Shown here in pieces: positions 9,408 through 21,627 of a stretch of DNA of 40,361 bases. The DNA comes from Scenedesmus sp. ARA3 (Eukaryota > Chlorophyta > Chlorophyceae > Sphaeropleales > Scenedesmaceae), in NCBI GenBank assembly GCA_004335835.1, contig RWJK01000107.1:1-40361 (forward strand), given 5' to 3'. The number at the start of each line of letters is the position of its first letter. Within the stretch, counting starts at the first letter, position 1. A model generated the notes under the pieces. It did no database searches, was not told the origin of the DNA, and saw only the letters and a program-made list of their open reading frames with translations. A program made the translations under genes and the position numbers.

Positions 9408-12400
9408 ATGTCTGCGCGGTAAGTTTAGATCACTAGGCTCCTAGCTGCATAAGAGCGTCATCAGACCCACAAGTCTGGCTCTCCTGGGTGAGCGTTCACC
9501 AGTGTCTGACTCTGGCTTTTCTCGTCTTGAACGCACGCAGGACTCTGGCCATTCACCCAAATGGTCTCTGTGTGGCCAGAAATGTAAAATGTAGTGTGCT
9601 GACGGTCTGTAGAGGTGTTAAGGGATGGACTGGGGCGGGTCACACGCGGCAATCACCTTCCAGCAACGGCTACGTGCTCGGTGCAGCTCGGCGAAGCTGC
9701 ACTGCTGTGACAAGGTCGTTGCCTGAGCAGCAGGACGGCGATTCTCGTGCAAGCGGGCACCAATCCCCTCCAGCAGCAGTAGCAGGCGAGCCCTCTGGTG
9801 CTGCCCTGCCCACAGGATGGGGCTCCACCATCCTGCAGCAGCAGCTTCCACCAGAGCACTCATTGCAGCAGCTTCTGCAGCCACTGCTGCAGCAGCCTGC
9901 TTCAACAGGGGGTGCCACCACATTCCCTGGCGATGATGTGGCTACGATTGCAGCAGCAAGCACCTCGCTGGCCACTGTGGGCAGTAGCACTGCGCCAGGT
10001 TCACCAACAGCATCGTTAGCTGCAAGCAGCCCTTTTGCTGACACAGCAGCTGCGGCAGCTGAGCCTATTGATGTGCAGGCTACCGAGCTGCCACCACGCA
10101 CCAGCACACCCGTGCTCACCATGGCTGCACCCACAGCAGGTGCAGCAGCAGCATCAGCAGCGCCAGCAGCAGCCCCGGTCACAGCCAAGAAGAACCGTGA
10201 CTGGGTCAAGGTGGTCGGCGTGTGTGCATTCGCCGCCATGCTGTGCTACTTGGACCGCACCAACATCAGCACAGCCATTGTGCCGATGGCAGAGCAGTTT
10301 GGCTGGGACAAGCAGTTCTGCGGTGCAGTGCTGTCAGCCTTCTTTGCAGGATACGGTGCCACACAGGTGCTGGGCGGCCAGTGGTCAGACAAGTACGGCG
10401 GCAGTGCAGTGCTTGCAGGAGGGCTGGCGCTGTGGTCAGTTGCAACAGCGCTGACGCCATTCGCAGCGGCTTGGGGGACGATGCCACTGCTGGCAGCGCG
10501 GACGCTGCTGGGGATGGGGCAGGTGAGACACAGGGCACTGTTGCTGCCGCCACTCTTTTGTTGCCTAGTGTGCGCATTGTGCTGTTTCTCTTGAAGCCTT
10601 GTACAATTTGGCTGCGTGACTGGCACCCGCATGTAGTGGCTGGCATGCTCAAGCTAATGTACTACTTCCGCTCCGTGTTGTGTTGCGCTGCCGCAGGGTG
10701 TCGCGTTCCCGGCAATGCACGCACTGCTGGCGAAGCATGTGCCGCACAAGGTACGTGGTAGGCCTGGGTCAGGAGGTGCTGCTTGTGTTGGCTTTCTATA
10801 CAATCTTAGCTGCAATGCCAGCTTCTCTGCAGCTTCCTCGCGGCACTGTTGGCAGGTGTCGTCTACTGGCCGCAGCTGCTGCATGACTTTGCTCAGGTGC
10901 TATTCAGACGGTGCAACCCTGTGCCCTGCATGCTCACACCTTATTAAGAAGACCCTGAAGAAGACCCAACTCATCCTCCTGGTGTGTGTGCTTTCCCCTG
11001 CAGGTGCGCTCTGGGGCTATTGGCATTATCATGGCCTGTGCACATTGCGGCACAGCGCTTGGCTTTGGTGCCAGCCCAGCCATCATCGATGCCATGGGCT
11101 GGGGCTGGACCTACTACCTGTTTGGTGGCGCGGCACTGCTGTGGCTGCCCTTCTGGCTCAACATGGGCCGGAAGAAGGCGCAAGCAGCAGCCAAGGCGGC
11201 CGCGGCCGCAGCAGCGCAGCAGGCGCAGCAGCTGCAGCAGCGTGCGGCGGCCGCGAGTGCACACATCATGCACAGCGGCGGCAGCGCCTGGTCGCAGGCT
11301 GGCAACATGGCAGCAGCAACTGCAGGCGCTGCAGCGCTCTGCAGCGGTGCTGCAGTGGCAGATGCTGTTATGCCCACAGTGCGGGACACTCCTGCAGGCA
11401 CCAGCAGGAGTGCGCACCCGCTGCTGGACGCCATCGAGCAGCAGCATGACCAGCAGCAGCAGCACGCCGCACGGCTGCAGCAGCGCGCGGCTGCCACAGC
11501 CACCCCCAGCAGCAGCAGCAGCAGCAAGCAGGACAGCAGCAGCAGCAACCCCAATGTGGGCTTCTGGCCGCTGATGCGGCGCAAGGAGGTCTGGGCGATT
11601 GCGATTGCACAGTATACGGCAGGCTGGGGCTTCTATGGCCTGCTTGCCTGGCTACCTTCCTTCTTCATTGAGCACTGCGGGCTGCAGCTGAGCCAGCTAG
11701 GTGCTTTCACGCTGGCGCCATACCTGCTGCAGGCGGTGGTGGGAGCCAGTGCAGGCATCCTGGCTGACAACTTGATTGTGCAGCGCAACTGGGGCATCCG
11801 CGACGTGCGCGTGCTGATGCAGGTGCGGGATGACTTCGAAAGCAGCACACTGGTTGCTTGCCAGGCACTAGATTGTACTTGCCACCTGTTGCGGTGCCTG
11901 GCCTGCTCTCGATAGGTTTTTATCATGCGAAACTGCCTCACTGCATTGGCTGTGCTTGATGGGTGCGATTACGATACGACATATGTTTGCAAGTGGGCTG
12001 TGAACATATATTCCTGATGCAGGAGCTCCTGCTCACACGCTTTCTTTTGTCTGCGCCGTACTGTGCTGCTGCAGGTGGCTGGCATGCTGGGCCCTGCTGC
12101 CTGCCTGTTTGCTGCTGCGTCGCCGCTGAGTGCACACTCGCCGTACCTCGCGACTGGCCTCATCACTGTGGCGATGGGCATGTCGGCCCTCACCTGCAGT
12201 GAGTGCCCACAGAATATTGATGTTGACAGTGCTCAAGTGTGGTGTCGATGGCATTCATCATCTTGGTTTGCAAGCGGATGTCATGCAGCAATCATGCAAA
12301 TGCGTGAGATGTTGCAGCTCCATGCATTGCTCTTGTTCCTAGTCAGCAAGCTGGCAGTTTCTGCGTTCAGTGCTGACAGAACCTCGCTGTTGCTCTGCTG

Positions 12401-12891
12401 CAGGCGGCGTGTCTGCCAGCCACCTGGACATTGCACCTCGCCACGCGGGCGTGGTGTTTGGCGTGGGCAACACAGCAGGCACCCTGGCAGGCTTGGTGGC
12501 AGGTGAGGCAGCACTGGCTTGGGGGCCAAGGCAATGGGAGCAGCAGCAGGGAGTACATAACCTGCTTTCTGTTGTGTTTCCAGCTGCTCAGCATTTCTGC
12601 TCATGCATACTCTTGATGTATGTAACTAGGCTGCACACGTCATAAGTGACCACCATGCTGAACCTCAAGCTGAACATCGTGATGCTGCTGCTGCAACTTT
12701 CTTTGCTCCTGCAAACAGTGCCTGGCCTGGGCTACGTGCTGCAGCACACCGGCAACTGGTCCATTGCATTTGGGCTGGCTGCTGCGCACAACGTGGTGGG
12801 CGCAGCGCTGTGGGCGAAGTGGGTTGGCGACAGGCCACTGCCCGAGGATGGTGGCGAGCCTGAAGGGGAGATGAAGCTCAAGGCTGCTTGA
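9408..12891 (+). CDS. PHT4/SLC17-family anion (phosphate) transporter, MFS
   Basis: Seven exons: 9408-9418, 9541-10522, 10697-10750, 11004-11822, 12075-12198, 12404-12502 and 12719-12891 (TGA), giving 753 residues with matching phases. An 11-base first exon (ATGTCTGCGCG followed by GTAAGT) gives MSAR, then TLAIHPNGLCVARNVKCSVL, an Arg/Ser-type leader like a plastid transit peptide. A disordered A/Q/S/T-rich stretch runs to about residue 220. Helix 1 is followed by D242-R243, then LGGQWSDKYGG (the MFS loop 2-3 motif). SASHLDIAPRHAG near 667-679 matches the conserved H-L-D-I-A-P motif of PHT4/ANTR proteins. A 124-residue low-complexity A/Q/S loop (about 408-531) separates the two six-helix halves. 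Known PHT4 proteins move inorganic phosphate, often across plastid membranes; the substrate here is inferred. Confidence 0.88.
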
Positions 12892-15800
12892 AAGGCCAGG
12901 CAGATGCATGCACAGGCTGGTGCATCACTTTTGGCAGAACATCCGTTGTTACTTACATGATGAACTGTTAAAAGTGCGCGGCGACGTAGCCGGGGTGGCA
13001 GATTGCGTTGATGCCTGGCAGGTGCATCCTTGCCTTGCCAAAACTAGCATTGTGCACCAGTGTGCTTGGGTTCATGCTGTTTGACGACAAGTGCATGTTG
13101 CAAATGACTGGTAGCCCTTAGCTTCCTCATGATGACAAGGGTCAGCCTGCCCAGCTGCCCTGATCACACCTCAAGCCTGTGTGTTGTGCTTGGTCCAATG
13201 TGTGTGTTTGCTTCCGCAAGCTCTCCAGCATTGTTCGAGCATCTTCGGATGCAGAATACATCTTATGCAGCCATGGTGGAACATACCACGTCGCGTTCGG
13301 GTTGGGTTCAGGGTGGTGTTGTTGTTCAGCTGTCATGCTGAATTGTGGTTGTTGGCATGTGGTGTGTTCTGCAGTGACAGCGTGATCAAGGTGATGGCTC
13401 CTTGCTTTGGGACCTTCTTGGGGTGTTGGCGTCCAGTTAGCATTTCTGGATGATGGCAGTAGGTCAGGCTGTGCTGGCGCGCACGTGTGGCATGTGCGCA
13501 GTCGGGTGGCGTGCACGATGCACCTTGTGCTGAACGTTGCTCAGGCAGGCAGGGGTCTGCCATGCTGCATGCGGACGCTACATGGTGGTGCCGCTGGCTC
13601 AAGTGCCAGGAGGACGTCTCAGGGTTGCTTATGTTGGTGTGCTGCTGGCAGCTGGTTGCTTGGGAAGTTGCAGGCCGGCACTAACAATCAATTGGAACGG
13701 CATCGCTGACGGCGCAGCACAGCAGGCACTGGTACGCTCGAGCATTGCTCTGCACATTCGCGGCAGTTGTTGCACACGCGGCGCGGCACAGTGCTGCTGC
13801 AAGCATGCCTAGTTCATTGTCGCCGCATGTCCTGGCGCATGTATGCTGCGGTCACTGCTGTTGGGGCGCGCGTATGTGCCGTTGTATATATCGATCCTTG
13901 TGGTTGCACTGGAGTATGCCGTCGGTCCGTAGGACCGCGGCTTGCAGGTGGTTTGAGTGGTGCAGCTGGTGGCGATGCGTGACTGCTGGGTTGCGAGATC
14001 GGTGGCGAGAGTGGTTTTGGCGGGCAGTGGTGTGCATGCTGGGCCGTCCGGTTGGTTACAGGTCTGTGAAGAATCCAGAGCGGTGACAAGTGACAGCAGT
14101 ATTTGTTGTCAACCGGCAGGTTGGCCAGCGCTGTCAAGTGCTCCCTGCTGCGACCCGGGCATGCGCTTTGTACATATGGTTGCCTGCGCGCAGGATGCTG
14201 CAGCAGCGAACTGTTCGTCCGAGGTGTTTTGTCTAGGGTGCTGTGCGGTGTGTCAGCAGAAGTGCACATGTAAAGCCTGTCGTTGAGGCGGCTGTGAATG
14301 ATGGCGCGCATGTGCACTGTATCTATGTCGAGGGTCGCCAGGCGAAGGCCTGGGGTGCATAGAGGGTTACATACCAGAGGCAACACGCCTCGAGAAGAAC
14401 ATCAACTGCTGAGAGCACGCATGCTGTCCAGCTCTGGGGTTCAAGAGGCTCGGTGTATGAGAGGTTGGGCCGGTGGCGGGTGTTCCTGCAGGCTAGGGGC
14501 CTGCCTGCTGCTGGCGCTTTTGCTGTGCATGTGCAGTAGTGGCTGCCATGCAGGAGTGCTGCTGTGGCTGCCCACTCTTGCGACAGCCTGTGCTGTGGTT
14601 CCGAGTGATGATTGCGGGTGGTAGCACCAGAATATTTGACACTAGGGACAGCATCATCTGCCTTGGGCCTTGCCTGCCTGCTGTGCTGTGATTGTAGTCT
14701 GACCACCTTTTTCTCAGCCCACCCTGGGCGCTAGCTGTGTGAGCAGCGCCAGGGGATTGGGTCTGAAGCACACTCAGCAGGCAGGGTAGTGAGCTCGGCC
14801 ACTAGCAAGGCAGCGATGCTTGCATTATTGTGTTGGTTCAGGGCAGCTGGCCGCGGCAAGCGCTGCAGCTGCCTGTGTACGCTTACTTTGTTTGCTGGAG
14901 CGGTGAAGGGCTCCAAGCACAGGCTACCTTGACCCACTTTGTGCTGTAGTCGGGTAGTTGCTGGCCTGTATGTGGCGTGTTTCCTGCAAGCAGCCGTGCA
15001 AGCTTTCCTGCAAGCGTGATTGACCGGAGATGGCTGCATCTGGCGCCGACATGCGTTGCTGGGTGGGCAAGCAAGGGCGCTGCATGAGGCTGCTGCCTGC
15101 AATGATGCATCTCCGCATGGTGAATCATCGCACTTCCTGTGTGTTGTGGCTCAAGGTTGTTTGGTTGTTATTGGCACGATGGCTATTACATGTTACCCTT
15201 GGCCTGTTTGCGGCGAGGTGGCGGCTTGTGTTGGGCATGCAAGCCGCCATTGGCTGCAAGTTGACTGTGCATGCTGGGAATAATGTTGTGCAGCCTGGGT
15301 GAACGGGGTTGCTGGCTGACAGAGCAGCAGTGGAGCAGCGCCTGCGCGGATCAGGCACGGGCAGAAAGCGCCATGTGCTGTCCTTTTGCTGTTTGTCGGA
15401 TGATTTCATGGGTTGCTTTGTGAACTACGAGAACTAAGGAGGCGTGTGTTGTGGATCAGCCGTAGTAACAGTGGCCATTGCCGCCTGCTGTTGGTTGAGA
15501 CGCGCGGCTGTTGCAGCAGCAGCACATTGGCACAATGCAGAGTTTACTCATCACACCTCTGCACTTGTGAACAGACATTGTCGTTTTGAATGACAGCAGG
15601 CTGGATGGCACGCTGCCTTATATTTGGACTACATTGGCCAGTGTTGAATATGCGGTGTGAGTGCAGCCAATGAACGCCTCAGCCGCAAGTGCACCTCCGG
15701 GTTCTGCCCAGCATTTTGCAGGAGCGCCCAGGTCATGCAGCTGGCGCCTCAATTGTACTCCTTACTTACACTTGCATTGCATATACGTGGTATTGTGCAT

Positions 15801-16419
15801 GCAGGAGTGTTGCACAGCGTGTGTATACACATGCAAGCCTGTGTTGGCTGGCATATGCCGTGCCTGTGCGGCCTTGTGCTCATGGTGGCAAGTACGTCGG
15901 TGCATGCTGCTGCACTGGTTTCTTGATGGAGTCATGTAGCTCAGCCAAGCATGGTAAATCAACTTATGTGATACGGGGTGTTTGGTGGTGGCTTGTCAAA
16001 GCAACCTCTTCTGCAATTCAGCAGGTTGCAGGGCATAAACCTGTGTGTTAGTGGCTGACTAGGTGGTGGCACCTGAACCACGACCTGTGTTACACGAACA
16101 CACTGGTGAGACAGACCCCCTCCTTCGTAAATCTCCACAGGTACAGAGCTACTAGCAGTGCGCCTTGAATTCTGCATTCTCGTTCGCTTACCACCGGTTG
16201 GGTCCTTCCCTACTTGCCGCTGCTGACGGCCGCGAGCACGACATAGAGACAATGAAAACTACCTAGGTTACTTAGTCGTTTTGCTTGCTGATGGCAGAGG
16301 CTGGCCCTTGCGTCTGCAGTCACTCACAAGCTCTGGCGCAATGCAGCAGCAGCACAGTCCCACGCCGACTATCGTCCGGCAGTGGCCAGCTGTTTCCAGC
16401 ATGCAGCCCACGAAGCAGT
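12892..16419 (+). other. Long G+T-biased stretch without recognisable gene
   Basis: About 3.5 kb downstream of the transporter stop. The + strand is G+T-rich almost throughout, as in the shorter 3' regions of other genes here. Open frames exist on both strands but show only low-complexity or Cys/His/Trp-rich content, with no motifs and no coherent splice-linked chain. It could be an unusually long 3' UTR, a noncoding + transcript, or decayed DNA. The last few hundred bases should include the promoter and 5' UTR of the F-box gene. Confidence 0.5.
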
Positions 16420-19400
16420 ATGTCCGGAGACGAGACCGATTGGACTTTCATGGAGGAGAAGATACTGAGGGTGCGCAGTGAGGCGGGAAGCGGCAGACAG
16501 CATTCAGCAGGCGCTCTAGAGGCGCGAGCAGTATGCAGTAATGTAATTCAGGCGATTAGATGCTTCTAAGCTTGTGCAAAGCATGTGCAAGAGCCCAAGG
16601 CACCTGTAAGTGGGCAGTAGCCAGGCAGCTGCTTGCAGGCACAGCAAGTTTGCTGGAGTCTCCTTCTGCAGCTAGCAGCTCCTGTCATCATAAACACTTT
16701 AATTTTATGTATTGTCTGTAATGCTGACCGCTCAACAGGATGTTTCCAGGTGGCTGTCGCCTGCTGACCTGCGGCGCGCTCGCCTGGTCTGCAAGTCATG
16801 GCTTGCGGCGCTCGCCACCCTCAGCACAAAGGCAACCACTCCTCCAGAGGCCGCCAGTGTCACCAAGTGGCGCGGACAGCTGGAGGCAATGGTGCTGGCG
16901 CTGCCCTGCTTGCAGGAACTGACCATCGGCAGCAAGCTGTCCAGCGTGGGCGCACAGCAGCTAGGGGTGTTGGCAAGCGCTCATCAGCTGCGCTGCTTAT
17001 ACATCCCATATGGACAGGCTCTGCAGGACAGGTCATTGCAGGTAATGTAGCGGCAGCTTCGCATCGAAGGCTTGTCAGCAACGGCAGCTGTAGCCCCAAC
17101 CCAGCATCCTGGTTTAATCAGCAGATTGGTGGGTGAAACCCAACAAATCTGCAGAACAGCATACGTGCACCAACTATGTTACCTCAGCAGCAGCTGCACA
17201 CTCTTGCAGCACCACTTTCAATCAATGCTCAAAGCTGCTTTCGCTGCTGTTGCTGCACCACAGGCCCTGCATCCCATGGCAACAACGCTTAAGGAGCTAC
17301 GCATTCGAGGCGCCGCTAGCCTGTCGCAGCGTGCCTTGTTGCTGCTGAGTGTTTTGGGCAACCTTGAAACACTTGAGCTGAAGAACTGCGGCAAGGTCAG
17401 CTGGGCCGAGCTGCAGGAAGCCTGGCGCACGGCATGCATGGGGTACGAGGCACAAGCAGCAGACACCGCAATTCCAGTAGCTAGCTCCAGCATGGCAAGC
17501 AGGATTGGGGGCTGGCTGCCTGGTGGAGGCCGGTTGTTTCGGACTTCCAGCCCCTGCAGCAGCAGCATCCACTCTGCTGTGCTGGCGAAGCAGAAGTCGG
17601 GTGGTGGCGGCCTGCTGGCACTCCTCACGCGCAAGAGCCAGGCAGGGTCTGGAGCAGCAGCTGCAGGGGTGCAGCTGGGCAGCGGCGCAGTAGGCAATGG
17701 CCGCAGCAGCTCTGGCGGTGGCTCACAGGAGTCAGGTGCCGTGCGGAAGCTGCTCTATCGCAAGCAGAAGCAGCGGATAACGTCAGAGCAGACAGCAACG
17801 GAGCCGACACTCTTAGAAAGCGCGCCTGGAGATGCAGGGGACGAAGGCAGGCCCATCAGCTTCAACCATAGTGGCAGCGGCTTTGGTATGGGCAGCAGTG
17901 GCAGCGGCAGCAGTCAGGGCTCGGCAGTGCAGCAGGAGCCAGGTGCATCCTGGAGCATTGGATCAACTCCCAGCCAGTCAGGTTCACCATTTGCAAGCTC
18001 TACTTCAGCACTGTACAAGGTTGGTAGCCTGGTTTGGCAGGGCACAACAGCAGCAGCTGCTGCTCTCAGCAGCGGCAGCTCCATTGCTAGGCAGAGTTCA
18101 GCAGTGCAGTCGGCTCTGCAGGCATACATAGCAGAGGCGGAAGCTGCAGCAGAGTTATGCCCTGGAGCGCCAGACACAACAACCAGCGGCACCAGCTTAC
18201 TGTTGAGCAGCAGTGTTGCAGTACCCGCAGCAGCAGCAGCAGCAGCAGCAGGGGCAGCGCCTCTGGAGCAGCAGCAGTGTGCCACCAGCCCCCGCGCTGC
18301 TGCTGGCAGCAGCAGCAGGTTCAGCCCCAGCAGAAGAAGGGCCTCTACATCCGACAAGCCGCTGCCAGCAATGCCATTCACCAAGCTGCAAAGCCTCAGC
18401 TTCACCTGCTCAGAGGTGACACTGAAGAACCCGGCTGGCGAGCTGGCCGCACTGGCATCCCTCACCAGCCTCACCTCGCTGGAGATGGGCAAGTGCAAGC
18501 TGCCTGACAGTGTGCTGTGGCGGCTGACAAGCTTGAAACGTCTGCGCAAGCTCAAGCTGAGTGGCCTGTGGTCGATGGGCAACGACGGCATCGCTGAGCT
18601 GGCGAAGCTAACAACGCTGCAGAGCTTGGCGCTGTCGGAGGCCATGCATGCAACTGCTGCTGGCCTGCTGGCGCTGAGCCAGCTGACAGGGCTGACGGGG
18701 TTGTCGCTGGGCCTGACGCAGGACCTGGGGCCGGGGGCAGTTGCGCGCGTGGTGGCTAGCCTGCCAGGGCTGCAGTGTGCAGAGGTGACAGCATCATGCT
18801 GGTGTGATGTGGACTGCGAGCTGCTGGCGCAGGCAGCTACTCCACCCAACCTGGCCGCAGCAGCGGCTGCTGCTGCAGCAGCTGCGCAGCAGCAGGCCCC
18901 AATCATGCTGTGGAACGTGCAGAGTGCAGCTGCGTCGATGAGCCGTAGCAGCAGCAGCAAGCTGCTGCATGCGCAGCCCCCGCTCAGCGCTGCCAGCAGC
19001 CGCAGCAACAGCAGCCTCAACTTGCGTGCCCCTAGCTTTGGCAGCACACACAGCTTTGGCAGCTTCAGCAACTACAGCTTGCCGCAGCCGGCACAGCAGC
19101 AGCAGCAGCAGCAGCCCCAGCCAGCGCAGCAGCAGCTAGTGGTGCTGAAGCTTCACGGCTGCTGTGCTGTCGGCCATGCGGGGCTGGCTGCGCTGAAGCA
19201 GCTGAAGTTCCTGCAAGTGCTGGTGCTGGATGGCTGCAAGAACATCCATGCTGGCGAAGCCATCAGTCAGGACCTGCTTCCACCGCAGCTGACGTCACTC
19301 AGCTTGCGCGGCCTGCCATTTGGCAATGTGTTCAACGCCTGTGTCAACATGCCTGCATGCTCCAGCAGTATGGCAAAGCTGGAGCTGAGCTCGCTGAGCG

Positions 19401-19840
19401 GCATCCACTGCGGGCAGCTGCGGCGCGTGCTCAGCTTCTTCCCAAAGCTGCGGGACCTCAGCCTTGCAGGAAACGTTGACATTGAGGACGCAGTGATGGC
19501 CCACCTGCAGCTGCTGGCGCAGCTGACTGCGCTCAACATAAGTGGCTCGCGTGTGAGCAGCGCGGGCGTGGAGCAGCTGGCACACCTGCCAGAGCTGCGG
19601 GTGCTGTCCCTGAAGGGCTGCAGCCAGATGACAGACGCTGGGCTGCAGCAGCTGGCTGCGCTCCCTGCACTGCAAGAGCTGGATGTGTCAGATTGCGGTG
19701 GGGTGAGCGAGCAGGGGCTGAAGGCAGTGATGCAGAGTGTGCCAGCTCTTGTGCAGCTGGATGTGTGTGGCTGCAAGGGGATGAGCCATGAGCTGGTGCA
19801 TTGCTGCCCTCACTACCTGCACTTGAAGCATAGCCTGTGA
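16420..19840 (+). CDS. F-box / leucine-rich-repeat protein
   Basis: Three exons: 16420-16470, 16739-17041 and 17264-19840 (TGA), 976 residues, all phase 0. Joining exons 1 and 2 creates an F-box: W8, then EKILRDVSRWLSPADLRRAR and LVCKSW38. F-boxes bind SKP1 in SCF ubiquitin ligases, and LRRs usually select the substrate. LRRs lie at about 60-170, 483-640 and 744-960. The last block has cysteine-type repeats (LRVLSLKGCSQMTDAGLQQL, LQELDVSDCGGVSEQGL). They are separated by S/G/A/Q-rich inserts at about 190-480 and 640-743. Exon 3 could instead begin at 17210, adding 18 residues in frame. An ATG at 16285 is in frame upstream, but 16420 places the F-box at the N-terminus as expected. The target is unknown. 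Confidence 0.87.
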
Positions 19841-21627
19841 CAGCCCTGCCGGATGTCTTTGCACTTGGCTTCGAAGGGCCCCAGCAGCTTGTGATGTGCT
19901 GCAAGAGCCCAAGCATGCTTGGACAACACCTGCCATCATGTGGTTGCAGCTGACATCTCTCTGGAACTCCATACAGGCGGCGTGTGGTATGGTTTGCCAC
20001 AGCATGAGGTGCCTACTGTAGGTTGCACGACCTGGAAGTGTCTTTTGCTGCAGGTAATTGTGTTTGCTGCCGGTTGTGATCACAACCATCATCATGATGG
20101 TATGTTTCTTGCTCTCACAAGCAAGCTTGTGTGTTTGCCTTGCACATGTGCTTGTTTGGCTCGCATTGCGGCTTGCATACATCATCTGGTCAGTGGCTGT
20201 GAGCAAGAATCTTGTAGGGCAGTGTGGCTGTAGCTGGCAGCTGAAGTGTGATGTGATATGTAGGCCTTCAGTGGGATACACGTTCAAACTGCGATAGCCG
20301 CAACGCGGCAGTGTGCGCCCAACCAATAAATGATGTGGCATTAACATCATCATCACTTATCAGTGCAGTGCTCATACCCAGCCATATCTTGACGTGTTGT
20401 GTTGCTGCTGTCTTGCTGGTTTTCACAAAGTGTGCCAGTCAACTTGCACCAAACACCTTTGCAACTTTCAGGTGGTTTTGTACTTTTCTTTTCACAAGAG
20501 GCAAACGTCTTGCCTATTGAGAGCACGGGCCAACCATGCCAACGGGTTACAGGTTCCAATAGACTGCAACTGGGTCAGTCAAGGGGGTGTATGTCTCAAC
20601 AGCGCTGCTTTTCTGCAGTGCAGACATTGGGGAGGTTCTGTTTTCCTGCCATGTAGCTGCCAGCAGGGCAGCCTCAGTGGAAGCGAGCTTCGGTTTATTG
20701 GCAGGCTGCTGCAAAGGCTAACCACATGTTGTGGTGGGTGTGTCGAAGTATGGCAATTGGCCCATTTGGGCCGGCACAAATTATGACTGTGATTGTGTAC
20801 AGACACCGGCACTGCATGCATGCATGTGATGGGACACAGCATGTCCCGCAGCATGCCGTCCTAGGGCAATGAAGGCCGGTGTTGACGGTGAGCCTGATAC
20901 ATCTCGGAGCCAACAGCTTGCTTAATTGGCACGTCTGCACGGCAGTGTTTGGCATGCATGCCCAACGTACAGTGAAGGTCACCTTCACGGTGACATGCTT
21001 GAAGGTGTGGCAAATGGCTGCGGCGAGTGGCTGCAGCCCTTGCATCCGGTTGTTGGCAGCTTTCGCATCATGATTTTATGCTTTTTCAAGAGGGTGCATC
21101 ATTTGATGGGCCAAAAGGCCCCTAGAGTTGAGGGGTGATGGCTGGCACTTGGTGCAGGTGTAACACAGCACCTGATGAGATTGCATCCACATTCATGCAG
21201 ATGTTAGGCAGAAATCTAACAAAATGTGCGTGCGGAAGCTCCAAGTACAAGTTCACAAACTTTACACAACAGCACCTTGTAGCTGCTCGAATGCAGTGCC
21301 CTGCATCTTACCTAGCCACCGTTCGCAGCAGGACCAACTCAGGATTTTATGTGTTCCGCTCAAAAAACATATCGATCGTCGCTAGTCGTGGAGTATGCGA
21401 CCGATAATGACGGAAGATCCGACTCACCAACGAAGTGGTGAGCAACAAGGGTTCTTTTATGACGCACGCTGGTGGACTCATTGGATCACCACCACACTCA
21501 TAACGCCATTGCACTGCACGCAGCGCGTGTTTTAGTGCTTGATACGCTGCTGTGAAAACAAACCTAGCAAACACGCCTGAAGTCTCCCACCACTTGCTGC
21601 TGCAAACCAGTGCACGCTCGCAGCACC
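19841..21627. other. Intergenic: 3' region of F-box gene and amylase promoter
   Basis: No credible gene seen. The + strand is G+T-biased after the F-box stop. TGTAA at 21159-21163 on the + strand is a possible polyadenylation signal. The final few hundred bases should contain the amylase promoter, but no element stands out. Confidence 0.5.

Noticed and set aside
13814..14386. 190-residue - strand open frame rich in Pro/His/Thr
   Set aside because: It is the complement of G+T-rich DNA, which lacks stops on that strand; there are no motifs and no plausible splice chain.
17914..19071. 385-residue - strand open frame
   Set aside because: It lies opposite the S/A/Q-rich inserts and LRRs of the F-box gene and has Leu/Ala runs that mirror them.
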